From contig NZ_SJOF01000016.1 in the NCBI RefSeq assembly GCF_004331255.1, positions 1 to 64,000 of the forward strand: 64,000 nucleotides of DNA, given 5' to 3'. The position numbers and the translations under genes were made by a program. Position 1 is the stretch's first letter; every line of letters starts with the position of its first letter. Under the pieces are notes generated by a model. It ran no database searches and was not told the DNA's origin. It saw only the letters and a program-made list of their open reading frames with translations. Source of the DNA: Acinetobacter sp. ANC 4173 (GTDB lineage Bacteria > Pseudomonadota > Gammaproteobacteria > Pseudomonadales > Moraxellaceae). Positions 16,180 to 25,240 of the stretch are shown here, one piece after another.

Positions 16180-17279
16180 GCATCATGCTCCTTTTTAAAA
16201 CGATCAAATAAACCAATCACCCCTTTCGGCAGGAATAAAGTCACCACAACAAATAAACCACCCAAAATCAACAACCACGCTTCTGGATATGCCACGGTAA
16301 AGTAAGTCTTCACCGCATTAATCAAACCCGCTCCCAGAATTGGACCAATTAAAGTGCCACGTCCACCCGCGGCCACCCAAACCGCCATTTCAATCGAGTT
16401 CACAGGGTTCATTTCACTTGGATTAATAATCCCTGCTTGTGGGACATAAAGTGCCCCCGCGATACCCGCAATGACCGCAGATAAAACCCATGCCGACAGC
16501 TTGTACCAGAGGGTACGGTAACCTAAATATTGCAGGCGGTTCTCGCTGTCACGAATCGCACCCAGCACCCGACCATAAGGTTGATTCATTAAATGACGTA
16601 AGCCCAAATAACACAGCAGCAATACCAATGCCGTTAAAAAGCACAGGGTTGCGCGCATAGAAGCCGAGGTAATGTCCATGCCCAAAATGGTTTTAAACCC
16701 CGTGAAACCATTGTTGCCACCGAAGCCTGTTTCATTGCGGAAAAACAGTAATGCTGCGGCAAAAGTCATGGCTTGGGTGATAATGGAGAAATACACCCCT
16801 TTAATTTTGGAACGGAAGGCAAAGAAGCCAAAAATGAACGCGATCAGACCTGGGACCAACACCACCAACACCAAAGCCCACAGAAAATGTTCCGTGCCGA
16901 CCCAATACCACGGTAATTCGGTCCAACTTAAAAAACGCATGAAATCGGGCAGTTCTGATCCCGCCGATTCACGCATCAAATACATGCCAAACGCATAACC
17001 ACCAAGGGCAAAATACAGTCCATGCCCCAAGCTCAAAATACCGGCATAACCCCAGACCAAATCTAAAGCCAATGCCACGAGTGCAAGACACATAATTTTG
17101 CCAATCAAGGTGACCCAATACGCGGAAAGATAGAATGCCGATTCGGCAGGTAATAGATGTAACCACGGTAGAATTAGCATCACGGCAAAACATGCTGCAA
17201 TACTCAAAGTGCCATAAGACTTGGTTGTAATGCTCAAGTTACTCTCTGACTTTTCCGCAAATAAAGTTGTTATTTTCAT
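16176..17279 (-). CDS. urtC: Urea ABC transporter permease UrtC
   Basis: A LivM-type inner-membrane permease, 367 residues, about nine to ten hydrophobic segments. Family marks are LDLVWGYAGILSLGHGLYFALGGYAFG and GGRGTLIGPILGAGLINAVKTYFT. It pairs with UrtB to form the channel through which UrtA delivers urea. The gene starts five bases after urtB and overlaps urtD, so the operon is tightly coupled. Confidence 0.95.
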   Translation of the reverse strand: MKITTLFAEKSESNLSITTKSYGTLSIAACFAVMLILPWLHLLPAESAFYLSAYWVTLIGKIMCLALVALALDLVWGYAGILSLGHGLYFALGGYAFGMYLMRESAGSELPDFMRFLSWTELPWYWVGTEHFLWALVLVVLVPGLIAFIFGFFAFRSKIKGVYFSIITQAMTFAAALLFFRNETGFGGNNGFTGFKTILGMDITSASMRATLCFLTALVLLLCYLGLRHLMNQPYGRVLGAIRDSENRLQYLGYRTLWYKLSAWVLSAVIAGIAGALYVPQAGIINPSEMNPVNSIEMAVWVAAGGRGTLIGPILGAGLINAVKTYFTVAYPEAWLLILGGLFVVVTLFLPKGVIGLFDRFKKEHDA

Positions 17280-17284
17280 CTGGT

Positions 17285-18910
17285 TTACTCCACGAAGCGC
17301 CCTTTAATGGCAAACAAGCCTTGTGGACGTTTCTGAATAAACAGAATCACAAGCACCAATAGAAGAATTTTGGCCAGTACTGCACCTAAACCAATTTCTA
17401 GGACCGTACCACTGATCCCTAGACCCAAGGCGGCCAGTACAGCACCCCAGACTTGTCCAACACCGCCAACCACAACCACCAAGAAGGCATCAATAATGTA
17501 GTTTTGCCCCAAATCTGGACCGACATTCCCGACTTGTGCCAAGGCACAGCCAGCCAAACCAGCCAATCCCGAACCCAAGCCAAACGCCAACATATCAATG
17601 CGTGCCGAACGAATACCGACCGCACGAGCCATCTGGCGGTTTTGCGTCACCGCACGGACAAATAAACCAAAGCGGGTTTTATTCAGGAGATAAACCAACA
17701 GCAAGAGCACTGCGACGGTAAAGACAATGATGGCAATGCGGTTATATGGCAGCATTAAACTTGGCGTTAAGGAAATACCGCCAGAGAGCCATGCAATATT
17801 CGACACTTCGACATTTTGTGCACCAAAAATCATCCGTACCAATTGCATTAAAATCAGGCTGACCCCAAAGGTTGCCAACAAAGTTTCCAGTTGTCTGCCA
17901 TATAAGGGGCGAATCACGGTGCGCTCAATCAGCATACCGATCAAGGCACTGACGAAAAAGGCAGCGGGAATCGCAACCAGTAAGTACCAGTCTAGGTATG
18001 GTCCTAAATGGGTTTTAAATAGGCTTTGCACCACATACGTGGTGTAGGCACCGATCATGATCAACTCACCATGTGCCATGTTAATCACGCCCAACAGACC
18101 ATAAGTAATGGCTAGACCCAACGCTGCCAACAGCAAAATACTGGCGGTACTGAAGCCTGAAAAGATATGCCCCGCCCATTCACTGGCTTGTAATCGGGTT
18201 TTAATGCTGCTCTTTGCTGCCTGCAAAGCCGCTTCAAGTTCAGGATTTAGGTTCGCTTGACTGAGTTCTTGTTCAATCACGGCTAAGACATCGGGACGAT
18301 CCGATGCAGATAAAGTCTGCACAGCCTGTAGCTTGACCAAAGCATCGGGACTGTTGAAGTCCATCCGTGCTTTCAATTGTTGCAAGCGCGCTTTGACTTT
18401 GTTGTTTTGTTCTTGCAGATAAAGTTGGCGAATCCAGGCTGGATCAAGTTCATCTAAATTATTTTCTAAAATATCAATTGCGTCTAACCGTTGCTTCGTT
18501 TCATCCGACTTCAATTTCACTTTGGCTTGCCCAAAACTTAAGGCTTTACGTAACGTATTCACCAAAGTGACTTGAGACAAATCAGCAGGCCACGTACTCA
18601 ACTCTTGCATAGACGGATAGTGATATAACTTCTCATCATTTTTTAACAGATAGGTTTGACCTGCACCATCTCGATACAGTTCATTGTGATCAATATACGC
18701 CACCAATTGATCCAAGCTTTCAATACTGGCAGGCCATTGGTTTAACATGGCACGGCGTTCAGCAAAATCAGCTTTAACAAAGCGCTGAATCGGATCAGCC
18801 TGCTGCACTTGCAGTTGTGCATCGGACAGTGATGTTTCGGCCCACACAGGATGGAAGAATACTTGTAGGCATGCGCAAAATAGCGCCAGACAATAGTTTT
18901 TAATCGACAT
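17285..18910 (-). CDS. urtB: Urea ABC transporter permease UrtB
   Basis: A 541-residue protein in two halves. A signal peptide is followed by about 230 residues of helical periplasmic sequence (TLSASDRPDVLAVIEQELSQA resembles a HEAT-like repeat). Then comes a LivH-type permease from about 255 on: LGLAITYGLLGVINMAHGELIMIGAY, GSGLAGLAGCALAQVGNVGPDLGQNYIIDAFLVVVVGGVG. The extra N-terminal domain is normal for UrtB but absent from branched-chain amino acid permeases, and supports the urea assignment. ATG 18910 has a GGGGGAG site; the longer frame does not. Confidence 0.95.
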   Translation of the reverse strand: MSIKNYCLALFCACLQVFFHPVWAETSLSDAQLQVQQADPIQRFVKADFAERRAMLNQWPASIESLDQLVAYIDHNELYRDGAGQTYLLKNDEKLYHYPSMQELSTWPADLSQVTLVNTLRKALSFGQAKVKLKSDETKQRLDAIDILENNLDELDPAWIRQLYLQEQNNKVKARLQQLKARMDFNSPDALVKLQAVQTLSASDRPDVLAVIEQELSQANLNPELEAALQAAKSSIKTRLQASEWAGHIFSGFSTASILLLAALGLAITYGLLGVINMAHGELIMIGAYTTYVVQSLFKTHLGPYLDWYLLVAIPAAFFVSALIGMLIERTVIRPLYGRQLETLLATFGVSLILMQLVRMIFGAQNVEVSNIAWLSGGISLTPSLMLPYNRIAIIVFTVAVLLLLVYLLNKTRFGLFVRAVTQNRQMARAVGIRSARIDMLAFGLGSGLAGLAGCALAQVGNVGPDLGQNYIIDAFLVVVVGGVGQVWGAVLAALGLGISGTVLEIGLGAVLAKILLLVLVILFIQKRPQGLFAIKGRFVE

Positions 18911-18966
18911 AAAAAACTCCCCCTCACAAGGCAAATGGTCGGTTATCGGGAAAATAAAACGAAAAG

Positions 18967-18988
18967 ACCTGCTGCCATCACAGCAGGT
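18967..18988 (-). terminator. Hairpin between urtA and urtB (attenuator)
   Basis: ACCTGCTG and CAGCAGGT form an uninterrupted 8-bp stem around a 6-base loop, just after the urtA stop. On the minus strand it is followed by CTTTTCGTTTTATTTT, a broken T run. It may act as a partial terminator or as a 3' stabiliser for urtA mRNA. Confidence 0.6.
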
Positions 18989-18997
18989 TGAGGGGAA

Positions 18998-20281
18998 TTA
19001 TTTTGGAATGTACGGGCTCCAAGGCTCCGCTTTAATGGTACTGGCCGTTTTATACACCACATCAAACTGCCCATCGCCACGAATCTCACCAATCATCACA
19101 GGCTTATGTAAATGATGATTGCTTTCATCCATTTTTAGGGTATAGCCTGATGGTGCAGCAAAGGTTTGACCTGCCATGGCATCCCGAACTTTATCAACGT
19201 CGGTTGTACCCGCTTTTTCTACCGCCTGCTTCCACATGTTAATCCCAACATAGGTCGCTTCCATGGGGTCATTGGTCACCAATTTATCGGCATTCGGTAG
19301 TTTGTATTCCACCGCGTACTGCTTCATCTTGTTCACGAACTCAGTATTTTTCGGATTTTTCACCGACATGAAGTAGTTCCATGCTGCCAAATGTCCGACC
19401 AATGGTTTGGTATCAATACCCCGTAATTCTTCTTCACCGACCGAGAAGGCCATAACTGGAATATCCGAGGCTTTAATACCCTGATTACCCAGTTCACGGT
19501 AGAACGGCACATTTGAGTCACCATTAATAGTCGAAATGACCGCGGTTTTCTTACCCGCAGCAAATTTTTTCACATTGCCTACAATGGTTTGATAGTTGCT
19601 ATGACCAAATGGCGTGTACTCTTCCATGATGTCGGCATCGGCAATCCCTTTCGACTTTAAGAAAGCCCGTAAAATTTTATTGGTGGTCCGAGGGTAAACA
19701 TAATCGGTACCTAACAGCACAAAGCGCTCCGCTTTGCCCCCCTCCTCACTCATTAAGTATTCCACGGCTGGAATCGCTTGTTGATTGGGTGCAGCACCCG
19801 TATAAAAAATATTCTTCGACTGCTCTTGCCCTTCATACTGTACAGGGTAGAACAACAGACCATTCAGCTCTTCCACCACAGGCAACACCGACTTACGTGA
19901 TACCGATGTCCAACAGCCAAAAATCACCGCCACTTTATCCTGAGTCATCAACTGACGGGCTTTCTCTGCAAACAACGGCCAGTCTGAAGCAGGATCCACC
20001 ACCACAGGTTCTAATTTTTTACCCAATACTCCACCATTGGCATTAATTTCATTAATCGCCATCAATGCCGTGTCTTTCAGAGAAGTTTCGGAAATGGCCA
20101 TGGTGCCTGACAGAGAATGTAAAATTCCCACTTTAATGGTGTCGCCACTGGCTGCGGGTGCTTTGGCTTCTGATGCCGCAGTTTCGGTTTTTTCTGCCGG
20201 TTTTGAACAACCTGTGAATGCCATGCTCCCTGCTATTGCTGCCGCCAAAAGGGTTTTACTCAATAATTTTTGTTGGAACAT
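18998..20281 (-). CDS. urtA: Urea ABC transporter substrate-binding protein UrtA
   Basis: The binding protein of the urea transporter, 427 residues. The signal peptide ends in a lipobox (AFTGC, Cys about residue 25), so it is an anchored lipoprotein facing the periplasm. After an Ala/Glu-rich linker comes the type I periplasmic-binding fold: IKVGILHSLSGTMAISETSLKDT, FYPVQYEGQE and GTDYVYPRTTNKILRAFLKSKG. These match UrtA and related FmdD/AmiC-like proteins. Start ATG 20281 has GGAGA upstream. No urease genes lie in this window, so the urea-using enzyme must be elsewhere. Confidence 0.95.
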   Translation of the reverse strand: MFQQKLLSKTLLAAAIAGSMAFTGCSKPAEKTETAASEAKAPAASGDTIKVGILHSLSGTMAISETSLKDTALMAINEINANGGVLGKKLEPVVVDPASDWPLFAEKARQLMTQDKVAVIFGCWTSVSRKSVLPVVEELNGLLFYPVQYEGQEQSKNIFYTGAAPNQQAIPAVEYLMSEEGGKAERFVLLGTDYVYPRTTNKILRAFLKSKGIADADIMEEYTPFGHSNYQTIVGNVKKFAAGKKTAVISTINGDSNVPFYRELGNQGIKASDIPVMAFSVGEEELRGIDTKPLVGHLAAWNYFMSVKNPKNTEFVNKMKQYAVEYKLPNADKLVTNDPMEATYVGINMWKQAVEKAGTTDVDKVRDAMAGQTFAAPSGYTLKMDESNHHLHKPVMIGEIRGDGQFDVVYKTASTIKAEPWSPYIPK

Positions 20282-20534
20282 CTTCAGTTCTCCACGCATT
20301 TTGTGATTTTTGGTTATGTCTGCCCAGAGTATTCAATTTCCATGCCAATTAATTAAGGTGTTGTTTTATTTAAATTAATTTCTATAATTCAAGTTATTTT
20401 GTCGATCTTGTATACATCATTGAATTCACTATAGTATTCCTCCGACTCAGGATGGTGCATTTTTCATCAGCATCCACCGCACTTAACATCTAAAATTGCA
20501 CACTCCTCTAAAACTTGTACGATTCAACTGCACT
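20282..20534. other. Upstream region of the urt operon
   Basis: About 250 bases with no ORF. I looked for sigma-54 and NtrC sites, expected for nitrogen control. Only a half site resembling TGCACCA was found, at 20452-20458 on the minus strand, so no promoter is claimed. Confidence 0.4.
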
Positions 20535-20573
20535 AAAAAAAGCCACCCACAGCAAATGCTTTGGATGGCTTGA
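20535..20573 (-). terminator. parE terminator
   Basis: On the minus strand AGCCATCC and GGGTGGCT pair around about 16 bases and run into TTTTTTT, after the parE stop. Confidence 0.75.
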
Positions 20574-20592
20574 AAAATTGATTCAGTCGAAA

Positions 20593-22473
20593 TTAGACCG
20601 CAATATCCGCCAAATTCCCTTTTTGTTCTAACCACTGCTTACGGTCGCTTGAACGCTTCTTGGCCAGTAATTTATCCAATAGCGTTGTGGTTAAATGACT
20701 ATCATCCAAGTCCAATTGCACCAGACGACGGGTGTTCGGGTCCATTGTGGTTTCACGTAATTGGCTGGCATTCATCTCACCCAAGCCTTTAAAGCGAGTA
20801 ATTTGCGGATTTTTGGTTTTGGCTTTCTTTAGAATTGATTCAAGCTCTTCTTCATCCAGAGCATAATGCACGTCTTTGCCATCATCGATACGGAACAAAG
20901 GGGGCATCGCCACATATAAATGCCCTTCTTCCACCAAAGTTGGAAAATGCTTCACAAACAGCGCGCACAACAACGTGGCAATATGTAAACCATCTGAATC
21001 GGCATCCGCCAAGATACAAATCTTACCGTAACGCAATTCAGACAAATCATCACTGCCTGGATCGACCCCAATCGCAATCGCGATATCATGCACTTCTTGG
21101 GAAGCTAGGACTTCATCAGAGGAGACTTCCCACGTATTTAAAATCTTGCCGCGAATTGGCATGATGGCTTGGAAATTTTTATCGCGTGCCTGTTTGGCTG
21201 AACCGCCCGCAGAATCGCCTTCCACAATAAATAGTTCCGAATCTTCTCGGGTTTGTCCAACACAATCCGCCAATTTCCCTGGCAAAGCAGGTCCCGACAC
21301 GATTTTCTTACGCTCTACTTTTTTCGCAGCTTTTAAACGACGACCCGCTTTGGAAATCGCCATTTCTGCCAGTTGCATGGCAATTTCAGAATGCTGGTTC
21401 AACCACAGTGCAAAAGCATCTTTGGCAATATTTTGTACAATACCCGCGGCTTCACGGCTAGAAAGACGCTCTTTGGTTTGCCCTGAAAATTGTGGTTCTT
21501 GAAATTTCAACGACAAAATATAGTTCACGCCATCCCAAACATCTTCCGCAGACAGTTTCAAGTTACGCGGCAATAAGTTACGTAGCTCACAGAACTCACG
21601 TAAAGCATCCGTGACCCCTGAACGCAAGCCGTTGACATGCGTTCCACCCTGTGCCGTTGGAATCAGGTTGACGTAGCTTTCTTGAATTTGCTCACCACCT
21701 TCTGCATTCCAGCAAATGGCAAATTCTGCACTGGCGCGTTCAGCATCTCCTGTAGCGACAAATGCAGGTGCAGGCACAATCTCACGGTCTTCCAGTTCGT
21801 CCATTAAATAATCGACCAGACCATTTTCAAATTGCCATTCGATTTTTTCGTCGTTGATTTCGTCAACGTAGATAATCTGTAGCCCTGCCGCTAAAACCGC
21901 CTTGGCTTTTAAATTATGTTTCAGCGCTTTTAGGGCAAATTTAGGAGAATCAAAATATTTCGCTTCTGGCCAAAAACGGACTAGCGTTCCAGTCGCTCGT
22001 TTGGCAACTTTACCTTCCAATACCGTCAAAGGTGCCACAGGTTCACCCTGTTCGAATGCCATTTGGTAGAGATTACCCTGACGCTGAACTTCCACTTCGA
22101 CACGGGTCGATAAAGCGTTCACGACAGAAATGCCTACACCATGTAACCCCCCCGAAAACTGGTAGTTATCGGTACTGAATTTTCCACCTGCATGCAGTTT
22201 AGTTAAAATAATTTCAATCCCGCTTTGCCCATATTCAGGATGAATATCCACGGGCATGCCGCGGCCATTGTCGGCAACAGCCAAGGAACCATCTTTATAG
22301 ACCGTCACCGTAATTTTATTGGCATGTCCCGCCAGTGCTTCATCCACCGCATTATCAATGACTTCCTGAGCCAAATGGTTCGGACGAGACGTATCGGTAT
22401 ACATCCCCGGACGACGACGGACAGGGTCCAAACCAGATAAAACTTCAAGCGATTGAGCCGTATATTGAGACAC
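20593..22473 (-). CDS. parE: DNA topoisomerase IV subunit B
   Basis: ParE, with ParC, decatenates daughter chromosomes. The 626-residue protein shows the GHKL ATPase parts EVIDNAVDEALAG, DNGRGMPV and GGLHGVGISVVNALS; the transducer domain (QTKERLSSREA); and the TOPRIM parts LFIVEGDSAGGSAKQARD and LADADSDGLHIATLL. It ends with the short tail GEMNASQLRETTMDPNTRRL. The start is a GTG with AAGGA 11 bases upstream. This region is a fluoroquinolone/novobiocin target. It shares a transcript direction with yqiA upstream, 14 bases away, a pairing known in E. coli. Confidence 0.97.
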   Translation of the reverse strand: MSQYTAQSLEVLSGLDPVRRRPGMYTDTSRPNHLAQEVIDNAVDEALAGHANKITVTVYKDGSLAVADNGRGMPVDIHPEYGQSGIEIILTKLHAGGKFSTDNYQFSGGLHGVGISVVNALSTRVEVEVQRQGNLYQMAFEQGEPVAPLTVLEGKVAKRATGTLVRFWPEAKYFDSPKFALKALKHNLKAKAVLAAGLQIIYVDEINDEKIEWQFENGLVDYLMDELEDREIVPAPAFVATGDAERASAEFAICWNAEGGEQIQESYVNLIPTAQGGTHVNGLRSGVTDALREFCELRNLLPRNLKLSAEDVWDGVNYILSLKFQEPQFSGQTKERLSSREAAGIVQNIAKDAFALWLNQHSEIAMQLAEMAISKAGRRLKAAKKVERKKIVSGPALPGKLADCVGQTREDSELFIVEGDSAGGSAKQARDKNFQAIMPIRGKILNTWEVSSDEVLASQEVHDIAIAIGVDPGSDDLSELRYGKICILADADSDGLHIATLLCALFVKHFPTLVEEGHLYVAMPPLFRIDDGKDVHYALDEEELESILKKAKTKNPQITRFKGLGEMNASQLRETTMDPNTRRLVQLDLDDSHLTTTLLDKLLAKKRSSDRKQWLEQKGNLADIAV

Positions 22474-22487
22474 GTTGTACGATTTCC

Positions 22488-23072
22488 TTATAATCTGGAA
22501 GACGAAAAAAATTGTAAAATCATGGGGATTTTAGCAGCAAAATCATCCATGGCATGGTTGCCATGTGCTTCGGTCATGACCAAAGCACGCGGTTGCTGCG
22601 ACGTATAATAACGTTCCGCTTCACGATAATCTAAAACATCATCGCCTTGTTGTAATAACACCAGCACTTTGTCTGCTTGCTGAACATTTGGCACGGCAAT
22701 CTGCTCTAAATAGTCCAATTGTGCCTCATCCAAGGTCCATGCAGGATTGACCTGATAGGGAAGTTGCTGTTGCCCAAATAAATCACGAAACAATTGCCAT
22801 GGTCGCATAGCGGGGTTAATCAAAACAGCAGGCAGAGCATACCTTGCGACCAATTGTGTCGCATAGAAACCTCCCAGACTACTGCCGACCAAAGCGACAT
22901 CCTGATGGGCAAGTACCAAATCTTGTAACACTTGCAGGGCGTGTTCAGGCGGCATATTTAAGTCGGGCACATGGACAGTCAATTCATCATCTTGCGCACA
23001 ATACTGTTGTAACTGCTGTGCTTTGATTGATTTTGGACCACTTTGAAAGCCGTGGATATAAATAATATTCAT
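22488..23072 (-). CDS. yqiA: YqiA/YcfP-family esterase
   Basis: A 194-residue alpha/beta hydrolase. It begins MNIIYIHGFQSGPKSIKAQQL, as in YqiA, with the nucleophile elbow GSSLGGFYAT (Ser near residue 84) and a terminal His in EAHGNHAMDDF. Members hydrolyse short acyl-CoA or esters; the physiological role is not settled. In E. coli the gene also lies directly upstream of parE, which supports the name. It is probably co-transcribed with parE. Confidence 0.88.
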   Translation of the reverse strand: MNIIYIHGFQSGPKSIKAQQLQQYCAQDDELTVHVPDLNMPPEHALQVLQDLVLAHQDVALVGSSLGGFYATQLVARYALPAVLINPAMRPWQLFRDLFGQQQLPYQVNPAWTLDEAQLDYLEQIAVPNVQQADKVLVLLQQGDDVLDYREAERYYTSQQPRALVMTEAHGNHAMDDFAAKIPMILQFFSSSRL

Positions 23073-23315
23073 ATTTTCTGGTTACGTAGGTTATCCCTTC
23101 ATCCATTTTTCATCATTCTGACGCAGGATTATTCTAAATTCGTCGAAAGGCTCGAATTGTTAGACAAAATAAGCCCTATTTCATGATCTTCATCGGTATT
23201 TTAAAATTATTCGAGCTGTATTCGATATGATGAAAACTGAAAAAAGTTATACCTCTATCTTAATCAAAATGAAAGCGTTGAGATGAGACAAACAAAGCAT
23301 CAAGGATAACAACAA

Positions 23316-24647
23316 ATGCCGAGTTTAACACCGCTGCATGAAACTTATTGTAAATGGGATCGCACGCCACCCAGCCAAGCAGATTTGCTGGAAGGTCTGG
23401 CTCAATTACTCAGTACGCCACTCAACAATGTGGTGCAAGATTTTATGCGTACCATTCAGCGGGAAATCTTCTCAAGTATTTTTGGTCTTGATGAGCAAGA
23501 ATTCAAAAATTTGCAAAATCGACCACAAATTGTTCGATTTAACCGCTTAAGCATGAGTGTATTAGAAAATTATGGACATTATCTTTTAGCACCAGGCCTA
23601 CGCCAAATTATTGAAAAATACCCAAACCTGCATGAAAAACCGCTTACTCCGACTCTGCATTTTTTAGTGGGTGCGGTAAATGGGGTATTGGGTGACTATT
23701 TGCTGAAATATCATAATCCGATGGGATTGCCAATGGTGCTCTATGATCACTACGGTGAAATACAACGCGGCGATTTATCGGGTCGGGTGGTGATTTTTGT
23801 GCATGGTCTGTGTATGAACCATCTTGACTGGACCAACCGTAATAATGGCGGTTTTGGCGAAAAACTGTTGGCACAACGAGACCATAACACCATGCTGTAT
23901 TTAAACTACAATACAGGGCGTCGTATTTCAGCCAATGGCCGCAGCCTCGCCAATACCTTAGAAGATCTGATTCAGCGTAACCCGCGCATTACCAGTCTTG
24001 ATATCATTGGGCATAGTATGGGCGGACTGGTTGCCCGCAGTGCCTTATTCTATGGCAAACAAAATATGCATCAATGGCTGCACATGGTCGAAAATTTGGT
24101 TTGTCTAGGTTCACCGCATCATGGCGCGGTATTGGAACGTTTTGGCTTTGCGGTTCAAGAAAAACTGGGGCGTTTTCCAGTTGTGAAACTGGTCGGGCAT
24201 CTGGTCAATATTCGCAGTAATGGTATTTTAGATTTACGTTATGGCAGTGTGCGTGATGACGATTGGGAGCATAATGAAGCACGGATTGGTTTCTTTGACG
24301 ATAACCGTAAACCTGCGCCGCTACCTTCGCATATCAATACCTATTTGGTCGCGGGCACACTCGAATTAGAAAACCGTAAAAACAAAACCTTAAAAGTAAT
24401 TGGCGATTATTTAGTCAGTGTAAAAAGTGCTTTGGGCGAACATCCCAATCCGCGTTTTCAATTGAAATTGCCTGAATCACATAAAGCCATTTTTTATGGT
24501 CTAAACCATTTAGAAATTCAATACCACGCCAACGTAGCAGAGCAGATTGTGCACTGGTTCTATCCTGAAAAAGCACAACATCACCAACTGCATGCGCATG
24601 AACATATGATTGGTTTAGATGATTTTGAAGGCATTGCCCTGACCTGA
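23316..24647 (+). CDS. Alpha/beta hydrolase, PGAP1/lipase-like
   Basis: A 443-residue hydrolase without signal peptide. The first about 145 residues are helical and unfamiliar. Then come FVHGLCMNHLDW (oxyanion strand), TGRRISANGRSLANTLEDLI and the elbow GHSMGGLVARSALFY with the nucleophile Ser, then VCLGSPHHGAVLERFG. This set is typical of PGAP1/LipA-type lipases. The catalytic His probably lies near the C terminus (NHLEIQYH). Substrate unknown; a lipid ester or polyester is plausible. ATG has AAGGA upstream. Monocistronic, closed by a shared terminator. Confidence 0.85.
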   Translation: MPSLTPLHETYCKWDRTPPSQADLLEGLAQLLSTPLNNVVQDFMRTIQREIFSSIFGLDEQEFKNLQNRPQIVRFNRLSMSVLENYGHYLLAPGLRQIIEKYPNLHEKPLTPTLHFLVGAVNGVLGDYLLKYHNPMGLPMVLYDHYGEIQRGDLSGRVVIFVHGLCMNHLDWTNRNNGGFGEKLLAQRDHNTMLYLNYNTGRRISANGRSLANTLEDLIQRNPRITSLDIIGHSMGGLVARSALFYGKQNMHQWLHMVENLVCLGSPHHGAVLERFGFAVQEKLGRFPVVKLVGHLVNIRSNGILDLRYGSVRDDDWEHNEARIGFFDDNRKPAPLPSHINTYLVAGTLELENRKNKTLKVIGDYLVSVKSALGEHPNPRFQLKLPESHKAIFYGLNHLEIQYHANVAEQIVHWFYPEKAQHHQLHAHEHMIGLDDFEGIALT

Positions 24648-24654
24648 GACCACA

Positions 24655-24683
24655 TAAAAAAGCCAACAACTGTTGGCTTTTTT
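24655..24683. terminator. Bidirectional terminator
   Basis: AAAAAGCCAACA, loop and TGTTGGCTTTTTT between the convergent lipase and dsbB genes. Confidence 0.85.
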
Positions 24684-24706
24684 ATCTCTATTGAACAAGG
24701 TCGCTA

Positions 24707-25222
24707 TTATTTTTTAGCTTTCGCTGTGGTTGGATAACGGCGCACCAATTGCCACAGACTCACCACGGTCAAGACCACGAAAAATAACAATGACCATACA
24801 GGCAAAGACTGTCCCAAGAACGTCCAGTCAATCACAGCACATTCACCTGAACCCGTCAGCACTTGTGCTAACACATTTTTCAGTGGCAAAGCATCAATCA
24901 AATAGTTTAAACCCGGACCACAGCTCGGCACCTGATTGGGCGGCAAGTTCTGTAACCAGACATGGCGTGCTGCAACACCTGCCGACCATAAAATAGACAG
25001 GCTACCGAGTAAGGCATAAATGCGTTTTCCCACCGTAGACTTTGGATTATGAATCAACGCAATCAGGGCAATAAAGCCCAATCCCATTAAACCCACACGC
25101 TGAAAAACACACAGCGGACATGGAGACAACCCTTGGAAATGTTCGAGATACAGCGCAAACGCCATACCCACAATACTGGCAATCACTAAAAACCCGCTCA
25201 CGAAGCGAAAACTCCATTGCAT
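24707..25222 (-). CDS. dsbB: Disulfide bond formation protein DsbB
   Basis: DsbB re-oxidises DsbA and passes electrons to quinone. The 171-residue protein has four membrane segments. The first periplasmic loop carries the Cys pair in PCPLCVFQR and the second carries C...C in PSCGPGLNYL and GSGECAVI. The start is ATG 25222, eight bases after AGAGG; the TTG two codons earlier has no site. It lies 18 bases downstream of gshA and the two are probably one operon, joining glutathione synthesis to disulfide formation. Confidence 0.95.
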   Translation of the reverse strand: MQWSFRFVSGFLVIASIVGMAFALYLEHFQGLSPCPLCVFQRVGLMGLGFIALIALIHNPKSTVGKRIYALLGSLSILWSAGVAARHVWLQNLPPNQVPSCGPGLNYLIDALPLKNVLAQVLTGSGECAVIDWTFLGQSLPVWSLLFFVVLTVVSLWQLVRRYPTTAKAKK

Positions 25223-25240
25223 GGTCAAACCTCTTAATTT

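Noticed and set aside
16672..16998. ORF antisense to urtC
   Set aside because: Low-complexity, basic translation and a complete gene on the other strand.
17727..18047. ORF antisense to urtB
   Set aside because: Shadow of a conserved gene; no start signal.
20452..20458. NtrC half site upstream of urtA
   Set aside because: Only one half site, no partner and no sigma-54 promoter.
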